64,000 bases of DNA from Actinoplanes flavus (GTDB lineage Bacteria; Actinomycetota; Actinomycetes; Mycobacteriales; Micromonosporaceae): NCBI RefSeq assembly GCF_017592555.1, contig NZ_JAGFNS010000011.1, forward strand, positions 168,859 to 232,858, read 5' to 3'. Below, piece by piece: positions 1 to 9,484 of the stretch; the stretch's first letter is position 1; each line of letters opens with the position of its first letter. Below the pieces are notes generated by a model. The model was given only the letters and a program-made list of their open reading frames with translations, was not told the origin of the DNA and did no database searches. A program made the position numbers and the translations under genes.

Positions 1-5
1 CCCCC

Positions 6-44
6 CGGCCGGCCGGAATCCTCACCGAGGATTCCGGCCGGCCG
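6..44. terminator. Strong hairpin, probable terminator of an upstream gene
   Basis: Perfect inverted repeat with arms 6-23 and 27-44 (18 bp) and a three-base ACC loop. No T-tract follows. The gene it would terminate lies outside the window. Confidence 0.6.
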
Positions 45-124
45 CCGTGTGCTCACGCAGGCGGCAACCGATCGGCACCGTACGTGGACCGGCTCTGCCT
101 CCTACGGCCGCCACCGTATGGGGC

Positions 125-406
125 ATGACCCGACTGCACATGTTCCTTCTGCTCGCCGTCGTCGCGCTCAGCGTGCTGGCCCTGATCGACTGCCTGCGCA
201 CCGACCGGTCGCGGGTCCGGTCGTTCCCGCGTGCCGCGTGGGCCGTGATCATCCTGCTCGTCCCGATCAGCGGTCCGGTGGTCTGGTTCCTCGGTGGTCG
301 TGCCGCGTCGGCGCCGCTCCTCGCCGTGAACGCTCTCCGCCCGATCGGGCCGGACGACGACCCCGAGTTCCTCCGCATGCTCGCCGAGCAGCTGCGCCGC
401 CGCTGA
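125..406 (+). CDS. Small PLDc_N-type membrane protein
   Basis: A 93-aa protein with two hydrophobic segments. The first, about residues 3-20, has an L-I-D-C-L motif; the second, about residues 35-52, contains IILLVPISGPVVWFLGG. This pattern is typical of the PLDc_N (phospholipase D-nuclease N-terminal) family of short actinobacterial membrane proteins, whose function is unknown. I chose the ATG at 125 because it starts at the first membrane segment; an in-frame GTG at 47 would add 26 unconserved-looking residues. It ends in a basic tail (EQLRRR). Confidence 0.7.
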   Translation: MTRLHMFLLLAVVALSVLALIDCLRTDRSRVRSFPRAAWAVIILLVPISGPVVWFLGGRAASAPLLAVNALRPIGPDDDPEFLRMLAEQLRRR

Positions 407-458
407 CCGCGCGCCACCTCCGAGTGCCACCGCGGCGCTGACGGCCGGCACGCCCGCG

Positions 459-863
459 ATGGCCTCCGACGGTGCGGATGTCACCGCGCCCGTCGGGCGC
501 TACCGGCTCGACTTCACCAAGCTCTGGGACGGTCAGAGCGCCACCCTGACCGCGCTGGAGGTCTCCGACGACGTCTCGGCGCGGCAGGACATCCGCCAGT
601 TCGTCGACTGGGGGGACGGCGACTTCACCTACCTCGACGGTGACGAGACGTCGGAGCGGCATCAGTTCTTCAATCCCGGCTCGTACACCGTGACCGTCCG
701 GGTCACCGACAGGGCGGGCCCGGTGCGCCCGACCGCGAAGAACACCTGGCAGGTCACGATCAAAGGCCTCAAGAAGGGTACGTTGTACGCCTTCTACGCC
801 GCCGTCGACAAGGACGGCAACCAGTCCGAGGTGAAGGTCAAGAAGCAGAAGTTGACCCGCTGA
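459..863 (+). CDS. PKD-like domain protein, possibly an orphaned fragment
   Basis: A 134-aa product. Residues about 45-100 (FVDWGDGDFTYL, then the SYTVTVRVTDRAG core) match the PKD beta-sandwich pattern of extracellular proteins. The sequence before the ATG is open and reads like the end of an Ala/Thr/Pro-rich leader, but it has no start with a ribosome binding site and no signal peptide can be built. It may be the 3' remnant of a larger secreted protein, or start at an unusual codon. Coding is supported by the domain match and G/C-rich third positions. Confidence 0.5.
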   Translation: MASDGADVTAPVGRYRLDFTKLWDGQSATLTALEVSDDVSARQDIRQFVDWGDGDFTYLDGDETSERHQFFNPGSYTVTVRVTDRAGPVRPTAKNTWQVTIKGLKKGTLYAFYAAVDKDGNQSEVKVKKQKLTR

Positions 864-914
864 CCCGGTTCTGAACGTCTGTCCGGCCCATGCCGTCCGG
901 CCCGGCCGGCGGGG

Positions 915-1556
915 ATGATCACCCCCGCCGGTCGGAACGACGATGGGAATGAGCTGGTGGGAGAAGACAGCGTCACGGCAGCGCCGAGGCGGCCCCGGTG
1001 GAAACGGGCGCTGACGGCCTCGGTGTTGCTGGTCGCCGGCGCCGCGGCCGCCATCGTCTGGTGGGGCCGGCCGCAGCTCGGCGAAGGCGGCCTCATCGCC
1101 GCCGGGGACGGCATGACGTGGGCGAACGACGGCGTCGCGAACACCCGCATGCTGGTGAAGGGCAAGCCGGTCGATACGGTCACCGCCACTTTCAGCATCC
1201 GGAACAGCGGGCGTCTGCCGTTCACCGTGCACGGCCTGGACGCGGCCGACTCGGACGACTGGCTGTCCCGGCAGCAGGTCACCTTCATCGCGGGTCACCC
1301 CGGCGAGGACGCGAACGCGACGCCACGGCAGCAGGTGACCCTGGGCCCGGGCGATGAGGCCACCGTCTTCTGGTCGCTCGACATGCATTGCCGGCCGCCG
1401 CTGGCCGAGGGCGTCCGCGGGGAACTCGACGCCCTGCGGTTCCGGGTGAGCTGGTGGGGCTTCCCGGCGAGCCGTGCGCTCGAACTGGAGCAGCCGATCA
1501 CCTTCGTCGGTGACGACGTACCCGCGCCTCAGCCCGGGCCGGAGTGCCGCACCTGA
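915..1556 (+). CDS. Membrane-anchored hypothetical protein
   Basis: A 213-aa protein: an Arg-rich cytoplasmic head, one membrane segment at about residues 32-50 (ALTASVLLVAGAAAAIVWW), then an external domain of about 160 residues that looks all-beta (VDTVTATFSIRNSGRLPFTVHG). I do not recognise a family. An in-frame GTG at 957 is an alternative start just ahead of the positive patch. The external part resembles immunoglobulin-like stalk domains only in general composition. No operon partner is obvious. Confidence 0.65.
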   Translation: MITPAGRNDDGNELVGEDSVTAAPRRPRWKRALTASVLLVAGAAAAIVWWGRPQLGEGGLIAAGDGMTWANDGVANTRMLVKGKPVDTVTATFSIRNSGRLPFTVHGLDAADSDDWLSRQQVTFIAGHPGEDANATPRQQVTLGPGDEATVFWSLDMHCRPPLAEGVRGELDALRFRVSWWGFPASRALELEQPITFVGDDVPAPQPGPECRT

Positions 1557-1649
1557 ATCAGGTTCATCCGCACGTGGGGTTACGCACCCGGCCGGATGAA
1601 AGGCAATAAAAACCATAAAAGCCCTAAATCATGCCGGTACGGTTCAGGC

Positions 1650-2858
1650 GTGACTACCAAGAGAGACCGTTCAGGTACTTGGAGTAACCTCGCGGCCGCT
1701 GTGGTGGCTTTGACGGGGTTGCTGATGCTCCTCGTCGTCGCCCCCATGCGTGCCGAAGCGCGACCCGCGTTCGCTCCTGATGCCGACCTCGCCGCGAAGG
1801 TCGACAAGCGGAACGTCGTGCCCGGCGAGGACGGGCAGATCGCCATGCGCCCCGGCGGGCACGTGTTCGCGACCGTGAGTCGCGGGACGGTGCGGCAGTG
1901 GAGCTCGCGGACCGGGCGCCCGGTCGGTGCGCCGATCATCGGCCACACCGGGCCGATCCACTCCGTGGCCTACAGCGCCGACGGCAGGCGGCTGGCGATC
2001 GCCGGCGATCATGACGTCTCGCTGTGGGACGCCGCCACCGGGCAGCGGGCCCTGCCGCCGCTGACCGATCACGCCGGGCCCGTGCGCTCGGTGGCGTTCA
2101 GCAAGCCCGCCCGGCTGATGGCCACCGCGGGTGACGACGGCACGGTGCGGCTGTGGAATCCGGTCACCGGGGAACCGGTCCGCACCATCGCCGCCAACCC
2201 CGGCGGCGTGCACCTGGTCGTGTTCAGCGAGGACGGCGACCGGCTCGCGACCTCCGGCGCCGGCGATGTCGTGCGGTTGTGGGACACCCGCACCGGCCGG
2301 CCGGTCAGCGAGGTGCTCGAGGTGAAGCCGGGCCCGGTGTACGCGATCAGCTTCAGCCCCGACGGCAGGCTCTTCGCCGCCTCCGGTGGCGACGACAAGG
2401 TGCGGCTGTGGGATCCGGCCACCGGCGAGTCGGCGGGCAAACCGCTGGTCAGCTCGTCCGGGCCCGTCTACGCGCTGACCTTCAGCCGCGTTCGCAAGCT
2501 GCTGGCCACCTCCTCCGGTGGCGACAACACCGTGCAGCTGTGGAACACGGTGACCCGTCGCCCGGTCGGCAAGCCGCTCGCCGGCCACACCGGACCGGTG
2601 CGGGCCATGCGGTTCGGCCCGAACGGCAGGTTGCTGGCCACCGGGGGCGACGACGGGGTCGTACGGGTGTGGAACAGCGGGACGGGGAAGCTCGTGGGCG
2701 TGCCTCTGACCGGGCACCGCGGGGCGGTCTGGTCGGTGCGGATCACCCCGAACGGCAAGCGCCTGATCAGCGCCGGCGCGGACGACAAGGTCCGGATCTG
2801 GCGGGTCCCCACGAGCGGGTCGCCGCTCAGAGCAGGACGATCATCAACTGGGCGATGA
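1650..2858 (+). CDS. WD40 repeat beta-propeller protein with N-terminal anchor
   Basis: A 402-aa protein starting at GTG 1650 (an upstream in-frame ATG at 1596 would add 18 residues). A hydrophobic segment at about residues 15-32 could be a signal peptide or anchor. Residues about 70-395 hold about eight WD40 repeats with the recurring pattern G-H/S-x-G-P-V-x-x-(V/I)-x-F-S...DG-x-L-(A/L)-A-(T/S)-(G/S)-G-D-D-x-V-R-(L/V)-W. Such propellers are scaffolds, so no enzyme role is implied. Its last 32 bases overlap the end of the convergent transporter gene. Upstream lies an A/T-rich stretch (1605-1628) with a doubled ATAAAARCC motif that may belong to the promoter. Confidence 0.85.
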   Translation: MTTKRDRSGTWSNLAAAVVALTGLLMLLVVAPMRAEARPAFAPDADLAAKVDKRNVVPGEDGQIAMRPGGHVFATVSRGTVRQWSSRTGRPVGAPIIGHTGPIHSVAYSADGRRLAIAGDHDVSLWDAATGQRALPPLTDHAGPVRSVAFSKPARLMATAGDDGTVRLWNPVTGEPVRTIAANPGGVHLVVFSEDGDRLATSGAGDVVRLWDTRTGRPVSEVLEVKPGPVYAISFSPDGRLFAASGGDDKVRLWDPATGESAGKPLVSSSGPVYALTFSRVRKLLATSSGGDNTVQLWNTVTRRPVGKPLAGHTGPVRAMRFGPNGRLLATGGDDGVVRVWNSGTGKLVGVPLTGHRGAVWSVRITPNGKRLISAGADDKVRIWRVPTSGSPLRAGRSSTGR

Positions 2859-4470
2859 GGACCTTCAGGACCATCGCGATCGGGAACACCATGGCGTAGG
2901 CGAGGGCCGGCAGTTCGTTCTTCGTCCGGTCCTCGGCGAAGGTGAGCACGGCGGGGTTGGTGTCGATACCGGCCATGACGCCCATCAGCCAGGACAGTGG
3001 CATGCGCAGCAACCGGCCGACGGCGATGCAGACGACCGCGGTGCCGGCCGCGACCAGGGCTCCGGCGGCGATGATCTTCCAGGCATCGCCGTCGGAGAAG
3101 CCGCGTACGAGCACGCCGCCGGATTTCAGACCGACCCCGGCGAAGAACAGTGCCACGCCCAGCTGCCGCAGCACCAGGATCGTGGAGCGGGGCTGGTGCC
3201 AGGTGATCGGGCCGGTCCGCCCGGCGCGCCCCAGGACCAGGCCGGCGATGAGCGGGCCACCGGCCAGTCCCAGGCGCAGCGTGGCGTTCCCGGTGAGCGG
3301 TATCGCGATGGTGCCCAGGAGCAGGCCCAGCGCGAGGCCGAGGGTGAGGCCGGTGAAGTCGACCCTGGTCAGCGACTGGTCGGAGTCGCCCAGCAGGGCC
3401 GTCACCTCCGGCATGCGGTCCCGGGCGGCCACCACCCGGACCCGGTCGCCGAGTTGCAGCCGGGTGGTGGGGGTGGCGATGAGGTCGTGGTCGCCCCGCC
3501 GGACCCGGGTGATCATCGCGTGGTGGCGGCGCGGCAGGTCGAGTTCGGCGACGGCCATGCCGGCCAGATCCGGGTCGGAGACGGTGATCCGCCGGAAGTC
3601 CAGGGTGCCGCGGTCCAGCGACAGCGACGGTGTGACGTTCTCGCCGAGCCGGGCGACGAGGTCCCGGGTGGCGTCGCGGGTGCCGACGATCGACAGCAGG
3701 TCGCCTTCACGCAGGGCGGGCACGGTCGCGGCCAGGTGCATGCGGTCGCCGCGCCGTAGGCGTACCAGAAGGGCCTCGCCGTCCTGGTCGAGTTGTTCGG
3801 TGAGGTCGCGGATACCGGTGCCGGCCCCCCGGGTGACGAGCAGCGTGCGTTCGACCAGCCTTTTCGGGGCGGGAGCGAGGCGGGTGTTCTCGGCGGCCTC
3901 ACGCCCGAAGTCGACCCGGACGAAGATCATGTAGGTGATCAGGGCGCCGATCATGGCGATGACGCCGTACCCATAGGTGAGGCTCATGCCGACCGCCGCG
4001 TCGTTGGCGAGCCGTCCCCCCTCGGCCGGGTCGATGGCGCGTAGCGCCTCCTGGGCGCTGCCCAGCGCCGGCACGTTGACCAGCGCGCCCGCGAAGACGC
4101 CGGCGGCAGTGGCGGGATTCAGGTGGAAGACGGCCGCCGCGCCGACCGCGATCAGCGCCGCGACGGTCAGGACCGCGGCGACGAAGGCGTTGTCACGCAG
4201 ACCGCGCCGGCGCAGCGCCGCGAAGAAGGTCGGGCCGCTGGCGAGACCGATCAGGTAGACGAACAGGGCCAGGCCGAACTCGTCGGCGAAGTCCGGCAGG
4301 CGTAGCCGCTCGTCCAGCGCGCCGATGCCGAGACCGACGAAGAACACCGCGGCGACCCCGAGAGCCACGCCACGGATCCGGATACTGCCGACGAGATGTC
4401 CGAGGCCGAGGACGATCGCGCACAGCAGGACCTCGTTGGCCGCCAGAATCTCGATCGGGGACAAGATCAC
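2827..4470 (-). CDS. AspT/YidE/YbjL-family transporter with two TrkA-C domains
   Basis: A 547-aa inner-membrane protein. It has about five N-terminal membrane segments, a central soluble part with two RCK/TrkA-C-like modules (residues about 205-285 and 290-365, each with a GDR-(M/V) turn), then about five more membrane segments rich in Gly. This arrangement defines the putative aspartate:alanine antiporter family, most of whose members have unknown substrates. The start is GTG at 4470 with only a weak upstream purine stretch. The 3' end overlaps the WD40 gene by 32 bases. Confidence 0.85.
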   Translation of the reverse strand: MILSPIEILAANEVLLCAIVLGLGHLVGSIRIRGVALGVAAVFFVGLGIGALDERLRLPDFADEFGLALFVYLIGLASGPTFFAALRRRGLRDNAFVAAVLTVAALIAVGAAAVFHLNPATAAGVFAGALVNVPALGSAQEALRAIDPAEGGRLANDAAVGMSLTYGYGVIAMIGALITYMIFVRVDFGREAAENTRLAPAPKRLVERTLLVTRGAGTGIRDLTEQLDQDGEALLVRLRRGDRMHLAATVPALREGDLLSIVGTRDATRDLVARLGENVTPSLSLDRGTLDFRRITVSDPDLAGMAVAELDLPRRHHAMITRVRRGDHDLIATPTTRLQLGDRVRVVAARDRMPEVTALLGDSDQSLTRVDFTGLTLGLALGLLLGTIAIPLTGNATLRLGLAGGPLIAGLVLGRAGRTGPITWHQPRSTILVLRQLGVALFFAGVGLKSGGVLVRGFSDGDAWKIIAAGALVAAGTAVVCIAVGRLLRMPLSWLMGVMAGIDTNPAVLTFAEDRTKNELPALAYAMVFPIAMVLKVLIAQLMIVLL

Positions 4471-4656
4471 CGTTCATACCCCGTGATCACACTACAAAAT
4501 CCCGATCCCGGGGTACGGCGAACGGCCGTACCGGGTGAGCCGGTCGATTCCGGGGTTCCGGCATGCGGTGACGATCGACGACGGTGATCTTTCTGTGCTT
4601 GCGGGCGGTCGCTACCGTACCGTTCTGTGATTTTGGAAGATCTTGGAAGGGGAGCC

Positions 4657-5739
4657 ATGCCCTCGATCCCGCGCCTCGCGACGGTCGGCCTGATCGCCGC
4701 CGTGTCGGTCACCGCTCTCGCCGCGCCCGCGCAGGCCGCCTCCGTCGGCGTCGCCTCGGTGACGTCCGCGACCAAGGTGCAGTTCAAGGCGGCGTCCGGT
4801 AAGCGGAGCCGGGTGGTGGTGCTCCGTTCCGGGAACCGGATCACCATCTACGACGAATTCGCCCCGCTCAAGGCCGGGAAGGGTTGCAAGGCGGACAAGA
4901 GCGACAAGCGGGCGGTGCACTGCACGACGGCGAAGACGCCGGGACGGGTCACCGTCTGGACCTACGGCCGCAGCGACGAGATCGTCAACGACTCGGACGT
5001 GCCGATGACCGCCTACGCTGGAACCGGTAACGACCGCATCATCGGTGGCACGCGCCGGGACCAGATCTCCGGAGAGGCCGGCAACGACAACATCGACGGC
5101 GGGGGTGGCAACGACAGCGTCTGGGCCGGGTCCGGCAACGACGTCGTCGCCGGCCGCACCGGCGACGACCACCTGTTCGGCGGCTCCGGCAACGACCGTC
5201 TCTACGGCGGCGAGGACGACGACATCCTCCGTGGCGAGACGGGCGCCGACTACCTGAGCGGCGGCGACGGCAACGACTCGCTCGGCGGCGACGAGCCGGC
5301 CGGCGGCGTCGCGGCCGACACGCTGTACGGCGGGCCGGGCGACGACCTGGTCACCTACGCCTCCTACACCCGGTCGCTGTCGATCGACGCCGACGGCGTC
5401 CGCGGTGACGACGGGCAGTCCGGCGAGCGCGACACGATCGGCGCCGACGTGGAATCCCTGTTCGGCGGGGAGGGCAACGACCGGATCGGCGGGAACGCGG
5501 GGGCCGGCTCGTTCATGGGCAACGACGGCAACGACGTGATCAACGGCGGAGCCGGCAACGACTGGCTCGTCGGCGGGGACGGCAAGGACAAGCTGTACGG
5601 CGGGGCCGGGGACGACAGCCTGGACGGCGAGGACAGCCTGAAGCAGGTCGCCGACCTGCTCGACGGCGGCGTCAACGGCGCCTACGGCGACGACTGTCAC
5701 GGCACCCGCCTGGACAGCCGGGTCAACTGCGAGAAGTGA
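4657..5739 (+). CDS. Secreted RTX-like calcium-binding repeat protein (paralog 1)
   Basis: A 360-aa protein with a Sec signal peptide (hydrophobic core TVGLIAAVSVTALAAPAQA, likely cleavage before ASVG). It is followed by a conserved head of about 90 residues (KRSRVVVLRSGNRITIYDE...GKGCKA) and then many G-G-x-G-(N/D)-D-x-(L/I)-x-G nonapeptides, the hemolysin-type Ca2+-binding repeat. ATG 4657 is preceded by GGAAGGGGA. Gram-negative RTX proteins leave by type I secretion; here the Sec signal implies ordinary export. Three paralogs lie nearby (5781-6893, 9601-10587, 15310-16380). The next gene follows within 42 bases. Confidence 0.85.
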   Translation: MPSIPRLATVGLIAAVSVTALAAPAQAASVGVASVTSATKVQFKAASGKRSRVVVLRSGNRITIYDEFAPLKAGKGCKADKSDKRAVHCTTAKTPGRVTVWTYGRSDEIVNDSDVPMTAYAGTGNDRIIGGTRRDQISGEAGNDNIDGGGGNDSVWAGSGNDVVAGRTGDDHLFGGSGNDRLYGGEDDDILRGETGADYLSGGDGNDSLGGDEPAGGVAADTLYGGPGDDLVTYASYTRSLSIDADGVRGDDGQSGERDTIGADVESLFGGEGNDRIGGNAGAGSFMGNDGNDVINGGAGNDWLVGGDGKDKLYGGAGDDSLDGEDSLKQVADLLDGGVNGAYGDDCHGTRLDSRVNCEK

Positions 5740-5780
5740 TCCGGGCCCGGTCGACGATCTTCGAACGGGGGAGGATGAAC

Positions 5781-6893
5781 ATGTCGAGGTCTTCTTCGCT
5801 GGGCAGGGCCGGAGTGGCTCTGCTCAGCGCCACGGCGGCGGTGGGTGTCTTCGCGGCGCCCGCCCAGGCCGCCTCCACCGGCATCGTGTCGGTGACCTAC
5901 AGCAAGGCCGCCGAGGCGCCCTACCTGACCTTCAAGGCCGGCTCGGGCAAACGGAACGCGGTCGTGGTCAGCCGGTCCGGGCGCACGCTCACCATCGACG
6001 ACCGGGTGACCCTGCGGGCCGGCAAGGGCTGCAAGGCGGTCAAGGGTGACCGGACCCGGGTCCGCTGCGCCATCCCGGCGGACCTCGGTGGGCTCGCCTT
6101 CACCCTCGGCGCGGGCGACGACCGCATCACCGACCAGAGCGGCCTGGGCATCTTCGTCAAGGCCGGACCCGGTCGGGACACCCTGGTCGGCGGCACCGGG
6201 CCGGACTCGCTGTTCGGGGGCACCGGGTCGGACCGTCTCTACAGCAACGGCGGTGACGACTTCCTGGTCGGGGACACCGGGCACGACACGCTCGCGGCCG
6301 GCGCCGGGAACGACTACCTCGACGGCGGCAACGGCAACGACCTGGAGTACGGCGGGGACGGCGACGACACCCTCAGCCAGGGCTACGAGACCACCGCGAC
6401 GGACGCGGACCGGCTCTCCGGCGGCGCCGGGTCGGACATGGTCTCCTACTCCGGCCGGCAGAAGGCACTCAGCGCCGACGCCGACGGGGTGACGGGCGAC
6501 GACGGCCGCAGCGGCGAGGGCGACACCATCATCAGTGCCGAGTACCTCGTCGGCGGCCTCGGCGACGACCGGCTCTCCGGCACGGCCGGCGCCGACCACC
6601 TGTCCGGTCTGGCCGGCAACGACGTGATCCTCGGCAACGGCGGCGACGACCTGATCGAGGACTACGCCGGCGTGAACCGGCTCGACGGCGGCGCGGGCGA
6701 CGACGTCATCCGCGGCGGCAGCGGTAACGAGGTGCTGCTCGGCGGCCCCGGCGCCGACCGGCTCTTCGGCAACGCCGGTGACGACCACCTCGACGGCGCG
6801 CAGGACGGGACGGTCGACTCCCTGGACGGCGGCCCCGACAACGACGACTGCGTGCTCACCAGCGACCCGGACACCCTGGTCAGCTGCGAGTGA
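5781..6893 (+). CDS. Secreted RTX-like calcium-binding repeat protein (paralog 2)
   Basis: A 370-aa protein. The Shine-Dalgarno sequence GGGGGAGG (5767-5774) touches an ATG at 5775 but is six bases from the ATG at 5781, so the second ATG is chosen. The signal peptide ends at AAPAQA. The head module (GKRNAVVVSRSGRTLTIDDR...GKGCKAVKGDRTRVRC) is nearly identical to paralogs 3 and 4. Residues about 110-360 consist of GGxGxDxLxG repeats, broken by a block around DGVTGDDGRSGEGDTI that recurs in the other paralogs. Terminated by the hairpin at 6903-6938. Confidence 0.85.
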   Translation: MSRSSSLGRAGVALLSATAAVGVFAAPAQAASTGIVSVTYSKAAEAPYLTFKAGSGKRNAVVVSRSGRTLTIDDRVTLRAGKGCKAVKGDRTRVRCAIPADLGGLAFTLGAGDDRITDQSGLGIFVKAGPGRDTLVGGTGPDSLFGGTGSDRLYSNGGDDFLVGDTGHDTLAAGAGNDYLDGGNGNDLEYGGDGDDTLSQGYETTATDADRLSGGAGSDMVSYSGRQKALSADADGVTGDDGRSGEGDTIISAEYLVGGLGDDRLSGTAGADHLSGLAGNDVILGNGGDDLIEDYAGVNRLDGGAGDDVIRGGSGNEVLLGGPGADRLFGNAGDDHLDGAQDGTVDSLDGGPDNDDCVLTSDPDTLVSCE

Positions 6894-6902
6894 CGGGAAC
6901 GA

Positions 6903-6938
6903 CGAGGGCCGGCATCCCGTGTGGGATGCCGGCCCTCG
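6903..6938. terminator. Bidirectional terminator between RTX-like gene and chitinase
   Basis: Perfect 16-bp stem with a GTGT loop (arms 6903-6918 and 6923-6938), placed between convergent genes ending at 6893 (+) and 6954 (-). Confidence 0.8.
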
Positions 6939-6953
6939 GCCGTTGCCGCTACC

Positions 6954-8144
6954 TCAGAATCCGGCGCTCACCCGGGTGAACGCCCAGTCCGCCTGGGCGA
7001 TGCCGGAGCAGTTGCTGACCACGCCGCCGCCGGCGCAGCCGCGGTCCCGGTTGACCGCCCAGAACGCGAAGCGGGCCAGGCCCTTGCTCGTGGCGTAGTC
7101 ACGGATCCGGGTCCAGGTCTCCACCGAGGTGACCTCCTGCTGGTCGGAGAGACCGTTCATGCCGGAGATGCCCATGTGCGAGTACGCCTGCGCGTCGGTG
7201 TACCCGAACGTCGACTTGAGCACGTTCTTCAGGCCCTCGGTGGCGCCGACGGTCGCGGCGTACATGTCGGAGTGGCCGCTGAAGTCGAACGGCATCTGGG
7301 TGAAGACGTCGATGTTCGCGCCCTTCGCCTTGGCCTGCTGGATCAGCCGTACGCCGTGCGCGTTCGGGCCGGTCGTCGTGGTGCCGAAGGTGAGGATGGT
7401 CTTCACGCCCGGGTTGCGCTGCTTGACGATCTTCAGCGCGTCCACGATCCGGTCGGCCACCGCGTAGTTCTCGAACTCGTCGGTGTTCTCGATGTCGACG
7501 TCGATCGCCTTGAGCTGGAAGGTGTCGATCACCTTCTGGTACGCGCCGGCCAGCGCCTCCGGGGTGGAGCAGTTCGGGCCGAGCTTGTTGCCGCTCCACC
7601 CGCCGATCGACGGGACCACGTCGGCGCCGGCCGCCCGGATCGCCGCGATGGTGCTGGCGTGCGCGCCGCCGGTGAGTCCGCTGGAGCCGTCCCAGGCCGG
7701 GTTGCAGCCGTTGCTGGCCAGGACGAACGCCATGGTGAACGCCTTGATCCCGGTGGCGTTGACGACCGTGGACGGGGCCGGCGGGTTGCCCCAGCCCGGG
7801 TAGATGTACGGCGCGGCGGCCATCTTCGTACCGGTCGAAGGGGGTGTGGTGGGGTTGGTCGTCGGCGGTGTGGTCGGGTTGGTGGTGCCCCCGCAGACGC
7901 CGTTGTCGATCCAGACGGCCCACTGGCTGCTGTTGGTGGCCGGGGATTCGTTCTGGGTCCACCACTTGGCGGTGTAGTTGTGGCCGTTCTGCGAGGCCAC
8001 GTTGTCCTTCACGTAGACCGCGGAGGCGCTCCACGCCGGGGCGCACGCGACGGCCGCGTTCGAGGTGGCCATCGGGAGGATCGCGGCGGCCGCGCCGACC
8101 GCCCCGACCGAGGTCACGAGAGCGATTTTCCTGCTCAGCTTCAT
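6954..8144 (-). CDS. Secreted GH18 chitinase-like protein with N-terminal chitin-binding domain
   Basis: A 396-aa protein: signal peptide (to about residue 30), a CBM5/12-type module of about 50 residues (ACAPAWSASAVYVKDN ... KWWTQNE), a Thr-Pro linker, then a GH18-type TIM barrel from about residue 105. The catalytic segment reads KAIDVDIEN, keeping D-x-D-x-E, but the first Asp of the usual DxxDxDxE is a Lys. The start is the ATG at 8144 behind AGGAAG. It lies 29 bases after the other chitinase and was probably co-transcribed with it. The chitin-binding heads of both enzymes are near-identical, suggesting duplication or domain swapping. Confidence 0.85.
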   Translation of the reverse strand: MKLSRKIALVTSVGAVGAAAAILPMATSNAAVACAPAWSASAVYVKDNVASQNGHNYTAKWWTQNESPATNSSQWAVWIDNGVCGGTTNPTTPPTTNPTTPPSTGTKMAAAPYIYPGWGNPPAPSTVVNATGIKAFTMAFVLASNGCNPAWDGSSGLTGGAHASTIAAIRAAGADVVPSIGGWSGNKLGPNCSTPEALAGAYQKVIDTFQLKAIDVDIENTDEFENYAVADRIVDALKIVKQRNPGVKTILTFGTTTTGPNAHGVRLIQQAKAKGANIDVFTQMPFDFSGHSDMYAATVGATEGLKNVLKSTFGYTDAQAYSHMGISGMNGLSDQQEVTSVETWTRIRDYATSKGLARFAFWAVNRDRGCAGGGVVSNCSGIAQADWAFTRVSAGF

Positions 8145-8173
8145 GGGGATGCTTCCTGGGAGGGGGTGAGAGA

Positions 8174-9442
8174 TCAGGGAAGGGTGGCGAGGTGCGGGTC
8201 GATGGTGTTGGCCCACGCGTTGCCGTTGGTGACGTCCCAGTTGATCGACCACGTCATCGCGCCGCGGATGCCCGGGTAGGTGGCCGGCGGCTTGAAGGTG
8301 CCGCAGTTGGTGGCCTTGGCCAGGCAGTCGAGGGCGTTGTTGACGACCGACGGGGCGACGTAGCCGCCACCGGCGGCCCGGGTGCTGGCCGGCAGGCCGA
8401 GGGCGATCTGGTCCGGGCGCAGCCCGTTCTGCAGCGGGATGCAGGCCAGCGCGGTCAGGAAGTTGACCGTGCCCTGGCCGTACGCGGCGTTGTTGTCGCA
8501 GCCCAGCATCGCGCCGGAGTTGTAGTACTGGGTGAAGACGACGGTCAGGATGTCCTTGATGTCGAGCGCCAGCTTGAAGTACGACGACTGCGGGTTCTGC
8601 ATGTCGATGGTCTGCGGCGCCATCGTGATGATCAGGTTCGCGCCGACCTTGGCCCGCAGGCTGCGCAGCGCGCTCGCCATGTAGGTCGGGTTGAGCCCGT
8701 TCTCCAGGTCGATGTCGACGCCGTCGAACCCGTACGTCTGGATCAGCGAGTGGACCGAGTCGGCGAACGCGGTGGCCGCGGCCGCGCTGTTGACGGCGAC
8801 CGTGCCCTTCTCGCCGCCGACCGAGATGACCACCTTCTTGCCGCGCGCGTGCAGGGTGGCGATGTCCGCCTTGAACTGGGCGGTGGTGTAGCCGCCGACC
8901 GCGGTGGCCAGGCCCGGGTCGAGGTTGAAGGTGACCGCGCCCTGGGTGGCGGTGGCGTCCGCGAAGGCGACCGCGATCAGGTCGTACGTGGCCGGGACGT
9001 CGGCCAGCTTGAGCGGCGCGGCGCCGTTGTCGAAGTTCTGCCAGTAGCCGGTGAGGAAGTGCTTCGGCAGCGAGCCGTTGGGCGGGGTCGTGGTGGGGGG
9101 AGTGGTCGTCGGCGGGGTGGTCGTGGGCGGGGTCGTGGTGGGCGGCGTGGTGGTCGGCGGCGTCGTCGTGGGCGGCGTGGTGCCGCCTCCACAGACGCCG
9201 TTGTCCGCCCAGACGTCCCACTGACCACTGCGGACGGCCGGGGACTCGTTCTGCGTCCACCACTTGGCCGTGTAGTTGTGGCTGTTCTGCGAGACCACGT
9301 TGCCGTTGACGTACACGGCGGTCGGACTCCACGCGGGCGCGCAGGCCGCGGCGGCCGAGGCCTCGCCCGAGAACCAGGTCGCCGCGCCCCCGGCGACCAG
9401 CGCCGTGACCGTTGCGAGGATTACCGATCGGGAGCGCTTCAT
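8174..9442 (-). CDS. Secreted GH18 chitinase with N-terminal chitin-binding domain
   Basis: A 422-aa protein: Sec signal peptide (ending near EASAAA), CBM5/12-type domain (residues about 35-85), a linker of seven PPTTT units (encoded by 15-bp tandem repeats), then a GH18 domain with the complete catalytic motif FDGVDIDLEN, in which the Glu is the acid/base. It hydrolyses chitin outside the cell. The start is the ATG at 9442 with upstream GAAAGGA; upstream in-frame codons would place residues before the signal peptide. It is the first gene of a two-chitinase operon whose promoter region (9443-9600) is shared with the divergent RTX-like gene. Confidence 0.92.
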   Translation of the reverse strand: MKRSRSVILATVTALVAGGAATWFSGEASAAAACAPAWSPTAVYVNGNVVSQNSHNYTAKWWTQNESPAVRSGQWDVWADNGVCGGGTTPPTTTPPTTTPPTTTPPTTTPPTTTPPTTTPPNGSLPKHFLTGYWQNFDNGAAPLKLADVPATYDLIAVAFADATATQGAVTFNLDPGLATAVGGYTTAQFKADIATLHARGKKVVISVGGEKGTVAVNSAAAATAFADSVHSLIQTYGFDGVDIDLENGLNPTYMASALRSLRAKVGANLIITMAPQTIDMQNPQSSYFKLALDIKDILTVVFTQYYNSGAMLGCDNNAAYGQGTVNFLTALACIPLQNGLRPDQIALGLPASTRAAGGGYVAPSVVNNALDCLAKATNCGTFKPPATYPGIRGAMTWSINWDVTNGNAWANTIDPHLATLP

Positions 9443-9484
9443 CGGCGTCCTTTCGAGTGATCTGGGGATTCTCCAATCTTTAGG

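Noticed and set aside
6954..9476. Single 840-residue reading frame across both chitinases
   Set aside because: Its first 444 codons are a shifted frame over the real chitinase at 8174-9442; the genuine gene starts at 8144 with its own ribosome site and signal peptide.
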